Origin: CAYWBI01 sp964456445
GTDB lineage: Bacteria > Calditrichota > Calditrichia > Calditrichales > J004
Length of the DNA: 5,178 nt
Direction of reading: 5' to 3'
NCBI GenBank assembly: GCA_964456445.1
Contig: CAYWBI010000239.1
Coordinates: 1 to 5,178 of the forward strand
A program made the position numbers and the translations under genes. The notes beneath the pieces were generated by a model. That model was not told the DNA's origin and searched no databases. It saw only the letters and a program-made list of their open reading frames with translations. Numbering within the stretch: position 1 is the stretch's first letter; every line of letters begins with the position of its first letter. Shown here piece by piece: positions 1 to 5,027 of the stretch.

Positions 1-64
1 GCTACACCTTATTTTTATCTCTAAATGGTCTTGACAAAGGGGTCCACTTTATACAACATCCCTT

Positions 65-358
65 GTGTTCGCCAATGTTCACTATATCGTTACTAAGTTT
101 GGCAATAAGCAAAAATCAATAAAGGCCATTCGGACACTTCGAAGGAATATCTCAATACCGACCATGGACGAAAAATCCTTTGATGATGCTTTGGATTCGT
201 CCTTCCCCGATTTTGAAGATGCCTTACAATATTTTTCTGCTTTGAATTTTGGGATTGATTTTATTGTTACCCGCACTAAAAAGGATTTTCTTAAAGGCAA
301 TATACAGGTGGTTACAGCGGGTGAATATATAAACATTCATCGTGCTGCCCGTCATTAG
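65..358 (+). CDS. PIN-domain (VapC-like) protein, C-terminal portion, 5' part missing or frameshifted
   Basis: The product resembles the C-terminal two thirds of a PIN-domain ribonuclease of the VapC-like type common in Bacteroidota, usually the toxin of a toxin-antitoxin pair that cleaves RNA with an acidic metal site. Visible signatures are SLVFANVHYI just before and at the start, DFEDALQYFSAL (residues 49-60, with D52 in the usual catalytic position) and TRTKKDF (69-75, D74). The N-terminal LDTN-type aspartate strand is absent. The GTG at 65 is only the first possible start in this frame; the frame is already PIN-like from about position 50 (YTTSLVFAN), after a stop at 32-34. The overlapping frame from position 3 reads LFLSLNGLDKGVHF, which suits the preceding PIN helix, so one lost base near 47-52 would join them. 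No antitoxin gene lies downstream; it would have to be left of the window. I am fairly sure of the family and not of activity. Confidence 0.7.
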   Translation: MFANVHYIVTKFGNKQKSIKAIRTLRRNISIPTMDEKSFDDALDSSFPDFEDALQYFSALNFGIDFIVTRTKKDFLKGNIQVVTAGEYINIHRAARH

Positions 359-469
359 CGCCTTTGCCTGAAATACATTTTTTTAGGGAAACAGAAAATA
401 ATATAATCTTTTTTGGGTTCCGGCTTGTCCGGGTTAAGTTATTGATGTTAAGGGGGTTTTAGGGAAGCC
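359..469. other. Intergenic spacer between the PIN gene and the first leader repeat
   Basis: This short AT-rich spacer has no supportable gene. It holds T runs at 378-384 and 409-414 and a weak CCGG-cttgt-CCGG hairpin at 420-432. None of these forms a convincing GC-rich stem followed by a T run, so I do not call a terminator. Sequence similarity to the third leader copy begins abruptly at its right edge. Confidence 0.5.
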
Positions 470-473
470 CTAA
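459..473 (+). other. Perfect 6-bp hairpin at the left edge of leader 1
   Basis: TTAGGG-AAG-CCCTAA is a perfect 6-bp stem with a 3-base loop. Its right arm runs into the start of the leader repeat at 470. No T run follows, so it is not a typical intrinsic terminator. The third leader copy lacks the left arm, so the structure is particular to this copy. It could be a junction scar or chance. Confidence 0.4.
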
Positions 474-562
474 TTATGTATGGGTACAAAAAACAGTTAA
501 ATTAGGCGTCATAAATATTTTTTATCCTGAAAGCCATAACCTCAAACCGGGGACCCGCTATG
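470..562 (+). repeat. Leader repeat copy 1 (upstream region and start codon of the first lipoprotein gene)
   Basis: Bases 470-525 are identical to 3723-3778 (56/56). The ungapped match continues to 562/3815 with 9 mismatches over 93 positions. It ends at the ATG of the lipoprotein gene, so it forms the 5' untranslated or promoter region of that gene. It contains a 7-bp inverted repeat, CCTAATT (469-475) with AATTAGG (500-506), and an A6 run followed by CAGTTAAATTAGG. Copy 2 (about 1917-2036) shares GTTAAATTAGG, TAAATATTTT and GGACCC..ATGTTAAAA in the same order. A promoter is likely because this is the only upstream sequence kept between cassettes, but I cannot assign -10 and -35 boxes with confidence. 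Confidence 0.85.
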
Positions 563-1645
563 TTAAAAATCCTTGCCCTAAGCTTCCTTTTCTTTTTGTT
601 GCTTTCGCATTGCCGCGAGAACGGTGTAAAACCGCCGCCGCCGGAAGATACGCTTTGCGCCATAACCGATACCACAAGCCATGACATTACCTGGAGGGTG
701 GATACGCTTGGGCTGTGGCCCAGCGCGTTGTATAAGGTTTCGGCCATTGATCCCAATAATGTTTGGGCCATTGGCGAGATTGAGACACAGGGATATGACA
801 GTATTTGGCATACTTCCACGACCCGTAACAATGCGGTTAAGTGGAATGGGCATGACTATGAATATTATCAACTGAATGTGATGGATTATGGTGGAAACCC
901 GTCCATACAAGACCTAAGGGCGGCCCTTACATTTTCGACCACGGATATTTGGTTTTTTTCAGGTGCGGGCTCCTATGTTAGATGGAACGGCATATCCTGG
1001 GAGAGCGCATATATTTATGAACAACTTGGAAGTCCAAATGCTGCATGGGGTGTTTCTTCAGAAGACTTTTTTATCGTGGGGCACAATGGTTCCATAACCC
1101 ATTATGATGGCGCTCATTTTACCCTGATGGAAAGTGGTACAAAGAGGAACCTGCACGATATAACGGGTTATATAGACCCCGAGACAGGCAAGACCAATGT
1201 ATGGGTGGCCGGTGAACTTATATTGCTGCATTATGACGGCACAAAGTGGGCAACCGTCTGGGATGAAAACAACCCCATTTTACCGGACAATTATAACCAT
1301 CCGGGCGCTTTGTACGCCCCAAACCCAAAACAACTTGTGGTTGCGGCCTGGTACCCGCAAACCATTCGGGGGTATTGTATAAACACAAAGGATGTTACAA
1401 ATTTTAAAGAAATATTTACCACAAGTGTATCCGGGATTGCAATGGATGGTTTAAGCTTGAACGACATTATTATTGTAGGGATGTTTAACAGGGTTGCCCA
1501 TTTTAATGGGAAAAGCATAAAAGAATACGAAGAGATTAACCAGTATGGCAATAATACCAGTGTGGCCTATATTCAAGGGCATGTTTATATTGTTGGTCCC
1601 ATGGGGGCACAACTGGGGTTATTTGTTCATGGTGTAAGAAATTGA
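560..1645 (+). CDS. Secreted beta-propeller-like lipoprotein, cassette copy 1
   Basis: This 361-residue exported protein has a short positive N-terminus (MLK), a hydrophobic stretch (residues 4-15) and Cys18 as the likely lipidation site (LLSHC), followed by a charged, proline-rich linker (RENGVKPPPPED) as in surface lipoproteins. His at -1 is unusual for a lipobox. The mature part has a spaced motif of the form xVWAVG..G.I.HWNG: residues 67-97, 129-144, 169-184, 213-228, 302-317 and a degenerate last unit at 341-358, with a weaker one near 258. A spacing of about 40-45 residues suggests a six- or seven-bladed beta-propeller. I see no catalytic motif and no type IX secretion C-terminal domain. 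Relatives in Ignavibacteria are, as I recall, large paralogous families of unknown function. It is followed after 18 bases by a small exported gene and has a paralogue at 2037-3098. The ATG is supported by the signal peptide and by the same start in the paralogue. Confidence 0.85.
   Translation: MLKILALSFLFFLLLSHCRENGVKPPPPEDTLCAITDTTSHDITWRVDTLGLWPSALYKVSAIDPNNVWAIGEIETQGYDSIWHTSTTRNNAVKWNGHDYEYYQLNVMDYGGNPSIQDLRAALTFSTTDIWFFSGAGSYVRWNGISWESAYIYEQLGSPNAAWGVSSEDFFIVGHNGSITHYDGAHFTLMESGTKRNLHDITGYIDPETGKTNVWVAGELILLHYDGTKWATVWDENNPILPDNYNHPGALYAPNPKQLVVAAWYPQTIRGYCINTKDVTNFKEIFTTSVSGIAMDGLSLNDIIIVGMFNRVAHFNGKSIKEYEEINQYGNNTSVAYIQGHVYIVGPMGAQLGLFVHGVRN
611..705 (+). repeat. 95-bp near-identical intragenic repeat, copy 1
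   Basis: Bases 611-683 are identical to 2088-2160 (73/73), and the match runs to 705/2182 with only 2 mismatches (684 and 695). It starts exactly at the Cys18 codon of the lipoprotein and covers the linker and the DTTSH..TWRVDT segment. The signal-peptide codons before it and the propeller codons after it are far more diverged. Confidence 0.95.
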
Positions 1646-1652
1646 CCCAGTA

Positions 1653-1658
1653 AAGGAG
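1653..1658 (+). promoter_or_regulatory. Ribosome binding site of the first small exported gene
   Basis: AAGGAG lies 5 bases before the ATG at 1664. It is a strong Shine-Dalgarno sequence, in contrast to the weaker sites before the lipoprotein genes, and it fixes the start of the small gene 18 bases after the lipoprotein stop. Confidence 0.75.
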
Positions 1659-1663
1659 ATATT

Positions 1664-1939
1664 ATGAAACGCTTATTTGTTTTCTTTTTATTGTTCGTGG
1701 CCTTTAATACCGTAGCAGGGGCAAAGGATACACAACATTCCAAAATCATGTTGATTGTTAACGGACATGGCCACCTCCCGCCCAATGATCTATTAAGTGA
1801 GTTTGACAAGACATGGAAAAATAGCAAAGGAGATATTGAAAAGGATATGATTGGATTTGGCAATAATGATGAGAAGATAAACAATGACCTCCCCTTGCCT
1901 CTTATTGCCTTTTCAGGCGCTCTACTATATGTACGGTGA
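1664..1939 (+). CDS. Small exported protein, cassette copy 1, 3'-truncated by deletion
   Basis: This is a 91-residue product of unknown function. Residues 1-20 form a signal peptide (MKRLFVFFLLFVAF..VAGA) with a likely signal peptidase I site after AGA. The mature part, KIMLIVNGHGHLPPNDLL and then EFDKTWK..DIEKDMIGFGNNDEKI, matches the second small gene (KVMLRINGHDHTLPDDIV, EFDKSWK, ERDMIGMGNDDAKV), so the two are paralogues. Similarity stops after DEKI at about 1880. The remaining 15-18 residues come from sequence resembling the DNA just before the third leader (about 3679-3722), and the TGA stop lies inside leader copy 2. The second gene has about 320 more bases here, so this copy seems to have lost its C-terminal half by deletion. 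It may still be translated, but probably misses a domain. It is likely co-transcribed with the lipoprotein gene. Confidence 0.7.
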   Translation: MKRLFVFFLLFVAFNTVAGAKDTQHSKIMLIVNGHGHLPPNDLLSEFDKTWKNSKGDIEKDMIGFGNNDEKINNDLPLPLIAFSGALLYVR

Positions 1940-1977
1940 TAAAAAAGGGTTAAATTAGGGGGCTGGCCAATGGACCG

Positions 1978-2012
1978 GTAAATATTTTACAGTTAAGCCC
2001 GGTCTGCCGGGC
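1978..2012 (+). other. Two adjacent hairpins in leader 2
   Basis: GTAAA-TAT-TTTAC (1978-1990) is a 5-bp stem with a 3-base loop. GCCCGG-TCTG-CCGGGC (1997-2012) is a perfect 6-bp GC stem with a 4-base loop. The second is followed by an A-rich tract, not a T run, so on the plus strand it is not a classical terminator. Read on the minus strand it is followed by few T residues. The pair sits 25 bases before the start codon and could affect translation or mRNA stability of the second lipoprotein gene. Confidence 0.5.
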
Positions 2013-2025
2013 AAAACCCAAAACC

Positions 2026-2030
2026 AAGGA
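2026..2030 (+). promoter_or_regulatory. Shine-Dalgarno-like site of the second lipoprotein gene
   Basis: AAGGA lies 6 bases before the ATG at 2037. The same position before the first lipoprotein gene reads GGGGA. This supports the paired starts. Confidence 0.5.
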
Positions 2031-2036
2031 CCCAGC

Positions 2037-3098
2037 ATGTTAAAATTTATCATAACAAGCCTTGTTTTATTTTTATTTGCTTCACAATGCCGCGAGAACG
2101 GTGTAAAACCGCCGCCGCCGGAAGATACGCTTTGCGCCATAACCGATACCACAAGCCATGCCATTACCTGGCGGGTGGATACTATTGGCGTCTTCCCCAG
2201 CGTACTTTTTGACGTTGCTGCTATTGATACCAATAACGTGTGGGCCGTTGGTGAGATTGAGTTAAAAGAGTACCCCGAGAGTGACAGGTACAATGCTGTT
2301 AAATGGAATGGAAGTGAGTATGAATATTATAAAATTCATACAGGGGAAGGTGCACCACGCTTAGACGTTGTAATGGGATTCACTAAAAATGATATCTGGT
2401 TTTTTGGGGTAGGTGGTTATCATCATTGGAATGGAGATTCATTTTTAACAAATGAATTCAAGTTAGGTGATGTGAGTGGTTTGCCCAAAGCTGCCTGGGG
2501 CGTTTCGTCATCAGATTACTATATTGCCGGGGACAACGGTTCCATAAGCCATTATAACGGAAACGGCTTTACGCTTATGAAAAGCAACATGGATATTGAC
2601 CTGTTTGAAATTAAAGGTTACGTAGATTCCGAGACGGGTGAAAAACATATTTGGGCCTTGGGTTTTGAAGATGGCACATCGGTTGTGTTGGAATATAAGA
2701 ACGGGCAATGGACGAATATTTGGGACATGGAGCTGTTGGGAAACTATCGTTTTCCCCATGCACTTTATATACCCGATAATAAATCGTTTGTTATGTCGGT
2801 TTGGAGCGGGCTTGACCAAAAAGGACGGCTCTACTGTTTTGACCGGAATGATCTTACAAAGTACAAACTTCTGGCAGAACACAGCACGTTTGATCATGGT
2901 ATGGTAGCCCGATCTATCAACGACATTTATATAACTGGCTCCTTTAACAGCATTGAACATTTTAATGGTAAATCATTTAAAAAATATACTGAGGTTTTAG
3001 GTGTGAGCCGTAATTATCAAATTGATATTATTGCCAATAATGTTTTTGCAGTTGGTGGTGTGTACCAGTTAGGTCTATTCATGCATGGGGAAAAGTAG
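2037..3098 (+). CDS. Secreted beta-propeller-like lipoprotein, cassette copy 2
   Basis: This 353-residue paralogue of the 560-1645 product has the same architecture: signal peptide MLKFIITSLVLFLFASQ, lipidation candidate Cys18, linker RENGVKPPPPED, then propeller-like units at about residues 67-91, 118-132, 160-174, 204-222, 295-310 and 335-350. It ends in QLGLFMHG, like QLGLFVHG in copy 1. Gln at -1 of the lipobox is atypical, as is His in copy 1. Residues 18-49 differ from copy 1 at only one position (Ala42 for Asp), while the propeller has diverged widely with several small insertions and deletions. Surface loops between blades are the most different. No enzymatic motif is visible; binding of a ligand or partner at the cell surface is an inference. 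It is followed after 34 bases by the start of the second small exported gene, as in copy 1. Confidence 0.85.
   Translation: MLKFIITSLVLFLFASQCRENGVKPPPPEDTLCAITDTTSHAITWRVDTIGVFPSVLFDVAAIDTNNVWAVGEIELKEYPESDRYNAVKWNGSEYEYYKIHTGEGAPRLDVVMGFTKNDIWFFGVGGYHHWNGDSFLTNEFKLGDVSGLPKAAWGVSSSDYYIAGDNGSISHYNGNGFTLMKSNMDIDLFEIKGYVDSETGEKHIWALGFEDGTSVVLEYKNGQWTNIWDMELLGNYRFPHALYIPDNKSFVMSVWSGLDQKGRLYCFDRNDLTKYKLLAEHSTFDHGMVARSINDIYITGSFNSIEHFNGKSFKKYTEVLGVSRNYQIDIIANNVFAVGGVYQLGLFMHGEK
2088..2182 (+). repeat. 95-bp near-identical intragenic repeat, copy 2
   Basis: This is the partner of 611-705: the first 73 bases are identical and the whole has 2 mismatches. It begins at the Cys18 codon of the second lipoprotein. 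Confidence 0.95.
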
Positions 3099-3120
3099 TT
3101 AAACAATAAATAATGAAATC

Positions 3121-3124
3121 GAGG
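3121..3124 (+). promoter_or_regulatory. Ribosome binding site marking the original start of the second small exported gene
   Basis: GAGG lies 8 bases before the ATG at 3133. That ATG is followed by AAA AGA TAA, so the site now serves a 3-codon frame. It supports the view that 3133 was the true start before a base was lost. Confidence 0.55.
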
Positions 3125-3132
3125 ATCCAAAA

Positions 3133-3722
3133 ATGAAAAGATAATACTGTTTTTAATGATAGCCGTAGGCTTAAGTTTTTTTAACTTGCAAGCACAAAGC
3201 AATGATTTTGAAGGGAAAGTAATGCTAAGGATCAATGGTCACGATCATACATTGCCCGATGATATCGTTAACGAATTTGATAAAAGCTGGAAAGAATACA
3301 GAGACTATTTTGAACGTGATATGATTGGAATGGGCAACGATGATGCAAAAGTGACCGGGGGCCATCTCAATAATAAAATAGCTAAATTAACTTTTCAAAA
3401 GGGGGTGGACGATAAACAGGTAAAAATAAAAATAAAAATGAAAATTACAAACAATCGGTTGCGTCTTAATTTAAGGTACATTAATTGGTTCTGGTTAACC
3501 GGCACAAGAAGATCCCGGCAGATATTGATCTAAATATTACCGCGACGGCAAAAATATTAACGGACTCATTAAAAATTGTTTTAGAAGTAACAGAAGTAAC
3601 TTTTAAAGCGAGGCTTATTAGACTTCATGCCAAAAGTACATTCTTAACCTGGATCAGTGGGGCAAATTTTCCGAAGTTCAATTATTTTTCTATCTCTTGC
3701 TTCTTTTATCTTTTTTGTTACT
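3133..3722 (+). pseudogene. Small exported protein, cassette copy 2, broken by two frame changes
   Basis: This gene is a paralogue of the 1664-1939 gene, with a longer C-terminal part. From ATG 3133 the frame stops at once (ATG AAA AGA TAA). One more A in the AAAA run gives MKKIILFLMIAVGLSFFNLQAQ, a textbook signal peptide continuous with the open frame from 3156. That frame encodes KVMLRINGHDHTLPDDIV, EFDKSWK and ERDMIGMGNDDAKV, then a lysine-rich stretch, and stops at 3531-3533. A second frame, open from 3485, continues plausibly with IPADIDLNITATAKIL and KIVLEVTEVTFKARL, alternating residues that suggest beta strands. It has no stop until 3848-3850, beyond the third leader, so its true end is unclear. 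Joining the three pieces would give a secreted protein of roughly 160-180 residues or more. I do not recognise the family. Both breaks equal one missing base, so decay or assembly error are both possible. A shorter product starting at 3156 could also be made. Confidence 0.65.
3421..3446 (+). repeat. Short A-rich tandem repeat (TAAAAA)3 within the second small gene
   Basis: Three TAAAAA units are followed by a variant, TGAAAA. They encode the KIKIKMKI stretch. Such a tract is prone to polymerase slippage, and it lies just upstream of the second frame break. Confidence 0.7.
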
Positions 3723-3815
3723 CTAATTATGTATGGGTACAAAAAACAGTTAAATTAGGCGTCATAAATATTTTTTATACTGAATGCCACAACCCAAAAC
3801 CGGGAATCCGTTATA
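3723..3815 (+). repeat. Leader repeat copy 3, orphan, start codon ATA
   Basis: The match to 470-562 is ungapped at 84/93, with the first 56 bases identical. The ATG of copy 1 (560-562) corresponds to ATA at 3813-3815, and the following bases do not encode a signal peptide. The lipoprotein gene that should follow is absent; the stop codon of the oppositely oriented gene is only 28 bases further on. If the leader still has a promoter, it points at the 3' end of that gene. Confidence 0.85.
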
Positions 3816-3842
3816 CTTTTAGCTCATTGGCCGTATATTCGA

Positions 3843-4874
3843 TTATATAGTTTTTTTACCCCCTCCCTTGCCAAATATTTGTATAATTCGATCATAAATT
3901 TTTTCAGATATATTCTTTGGTATAAAATTTGTCGCTCGTGATGAGAGTGTACGAATCTCATTGTCGATGAGATCTGAATCTTGCCAGAATATTGTATTTT
4001 CTTGCTCAATATCAAAATGCAATCTATTTTTGCTTTTATGTTCATCTTTACATAGATGAATTACTTTTAAACCTAATCCTTTTGCAAATCCTGCTTCATA
4101 ATAGACGCCACCACGAACACCACCAATAACTTTTCCAATTTCATTGCCATCTATATCTTTATTCGGTTTTTCAGGAACACATGTAAAATCAGCAATAACA
4201 AACTTAGCTTGCTTTATGCTACCCAAAATAAAGTCCATTATGTTACCGGTATATTCATTTTCATCCGCTATAATTGCTTTGTACCCAGCAGCTTCTATTG
4301 CACATTTGATAGATTCTCTTAGCTTTTTTGTTTCTTCACCAAACCACATTGCAATAAAGACAAGATTGCTATCAAAATTTGATTTGTGGATATTTTGAAC
4401 ATACCTCCATCCTTCAATTTCTAACCTGTACTTATTGTCCTGAAAAGCTTTTATATAGCCCAAATCTGAAGCTCTTTTACATATAAAAATAAATTCATCT
4501 TTATTTTTAGAGAATGCTATTGGATAATGATTTGGATTTATTTTGATAATTTCATTAAACGTTTTTGAATTTTTTGACATGTATACTAGGATGCGGTCAA
4601 TCATTTCTAATGGATTTTCAGGAATAATTGCAGAATTAATTAGTTCGTCGTAATTTTCAGAATCAATTGCCAAAATTGTGTCTTTTGATGAAGCATTTCT
4701 TATTAGTCCTGATAATATATAATTACTTGGATTATTTGGAGTCATATCAGTTGTAGCATCACGAGTTATATAATATTTGCCACATGTTTCGCATTCAACA
4801 AAATAAACATCTCGATTAGGTTCAGGTGTTATTTTTGCACGATTTGTACATAGGAAACAATTTTCTTTTTCCAT
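3843..4874 (-). CDS. Zinc-finger, winged-helix-like, nucleoside 2-deoxyribosyltransferase-like protein
   Basis: This intact 343-residue protein has three parts. Residues 6-31 hold two CxxC pairs (CFLC 6-9, CETC 28-31), a likely structural zinc knuckle. Residues 117-161 (IAFSKNKDEF..ASDLGYI..YRLEIEGWRYV) look like a winged-helix module. Residues 171-335 resemble nucleoside 2-deoxyribosyltransferases: VFIAMWF strand (172-178), GYKAIIADE (197-205), IMDFILGSIKQAKFVIADFT (212-231) and GGVYYEAGFAKGLG (255-268). E260 aligns with the nucleophilic glutamate of that fold, D229 with a conserved aspartate, and HFDIEQ (286-291) follows. The enzymes cleave or transfer N-glycosidic bonds of nucleosides or nucleotides. 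Stand-alone proteins of this kind are widespread and uncharacterised; an NDT-like domain with a winged helix is also the effector type of retron Eco1, but no reverse transcriptase is present here. A loop of about 20 residues (232-254) precedes the catalytic motif and looks inserted. The gene is clearly AT-richer than its neighbours, suggesting transfer. Its ribosome binding site is weak. Confidence 0.75.
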   Translation of the reverse strand: MEKENCFLCTNRAKITPEPNRDVYFVECETCGKYYITRDATTDMTPNNPSNYILSGLIRNASSKDTILAIDSENYDELINSAIIPENPLEMIDRILVYMSKNSKTFNEIIKINPNHYPIAFSKNKDEFIFICKRASDLGYIKAFQDNKYRLEIEGWRYVQNIHKSNFDSNLVFIAMWFGEETKKLRESIKCAIEAAGYKAIIADENEYTGNIMDFILGSIKQAKFVIADFTCVPEKPNKDIDGNEIGKVIGGVRGGVYYEAGFAKGLGLKVIHLCKDEHKSKNRLHFDIEQENTIFWQDSDLIDNEIRTLSSRATNFIPKNISEKIYDRIIQIFGKGGGKKTI

Positions 4875-4888
4875 AAGATATACCTGTC

Positions 4889-4971
4889 AATAATATAATA
4901 GATACGAACAGTTAAGAGTCCAGCAAATCATTAGCGTCATTACTTCCCGCTTTACTTTTTTAACCATACAA
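4889..4971 (+). repeat. Possible degenerate leader repeat copy 4
   Basis: Elements of leader 1 occur here in the same order and orientation: AACAGTTAA (4907-4915), ATTAGCGTCAT (4930-4940; leader 1 has ATTAGGCGTCAT), TTTTTTA (4956-4962) and CCATACAAC (4964-4972; leader 1 has CCATAAC). A 14-base insertion separates the first two. Copy 2 has an insertion of similar size nearby, but after the TTAAATTAGG element. Each match is short, so this is a hypothesis. The region is also the upstream region of the minus-strand gene starting at 4874, where its promoter must lie. Confidence 0.35.
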
Positions 4972-5027
4972 CGTTAATATTCCATTTTCAAGGTTCTAGT
5001 GGATTCTCCCGATGGGCAATATTCTCA
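4972..5027. other. Remaining intergenic DNA downstream of the arsC-like gene
   Basis: I see no gene here. There is no GC-rich stem with a T run on the minus strand, so no terminator can be assigned to the arsC-like gene. Confidence 0.4.

Larger units (their letters stand above)
1917..2036 (+). repeat. Leader repeat copy 2 (diverged, with an insertion), upstream of the second lipoprotein gene
   Basis: In order this copy keeps CTCTA..TATGTACGG, an A6 run, GTTAAATTAGG, TAAATATTTT, the CAAAACC..GGACCC tract and ATGTTAAAA. Between TTAAATTAGG and TAAATATTTT it has 19 bases where copies 1 and 3 have 5. It therefore carries an insertion of about 14 bases with the core GGCTGGCCAATGGACCGG. It also has two hairpins not seen in the other copies. 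It overlaps the stop codon of the first small gene, so transcription from upstream can run straight through. Confidence 0.65.

Noticed and set aside
459..473. TTAGGG/CCCTAA as a telomere-like or hairpin-end motif
   Set aside because: A single unit in a bacterial-type context; it is just a short hairpin.
470..562. Leaders as integron attC sites of a cassette array
   Set aside because: GTTAAAT and GTTAAGC fit the GTTRRRY box, but no matching RYYYAAC box lies at the right distance, the long imperfect palindrome is absent, and no integrase is visible.
611..705. CRISPR-like repeats
   Set aside because: There are only two copies, they are about 1.48 kb apart and inside coding sequence; no regularly spaced short repeats exist anywhere in the window.
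502..910. Minus-strand open frames opposite the lipoprotein genes (also 1291-1551, 1955-2293, 2511-2960)
   Set aside because: They are shadows of clearly coding plus-strand genes. Their conservation between copies follows from the repeated DNA.
3683..3720. Pyrimidine-rich tract as an intrinsic terminator
   Set aside because: It has T runs but no GC-rich stem in front; a related tract is fused in frame into the first small gene.
3485..3850. Separate 121-residue gene
   Set aside because: It starts with TTG inside the second small gene and runs through the third leader. Its first part is better explained as the frameshifted C-terminus of that gene and the rest as read-through.
3843..4874. Retron system with NDT-like effector
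   Set aside because: No reverse transcriptase and no msr-msd-like structured RNA is in the window; only the effector-like domain is present.
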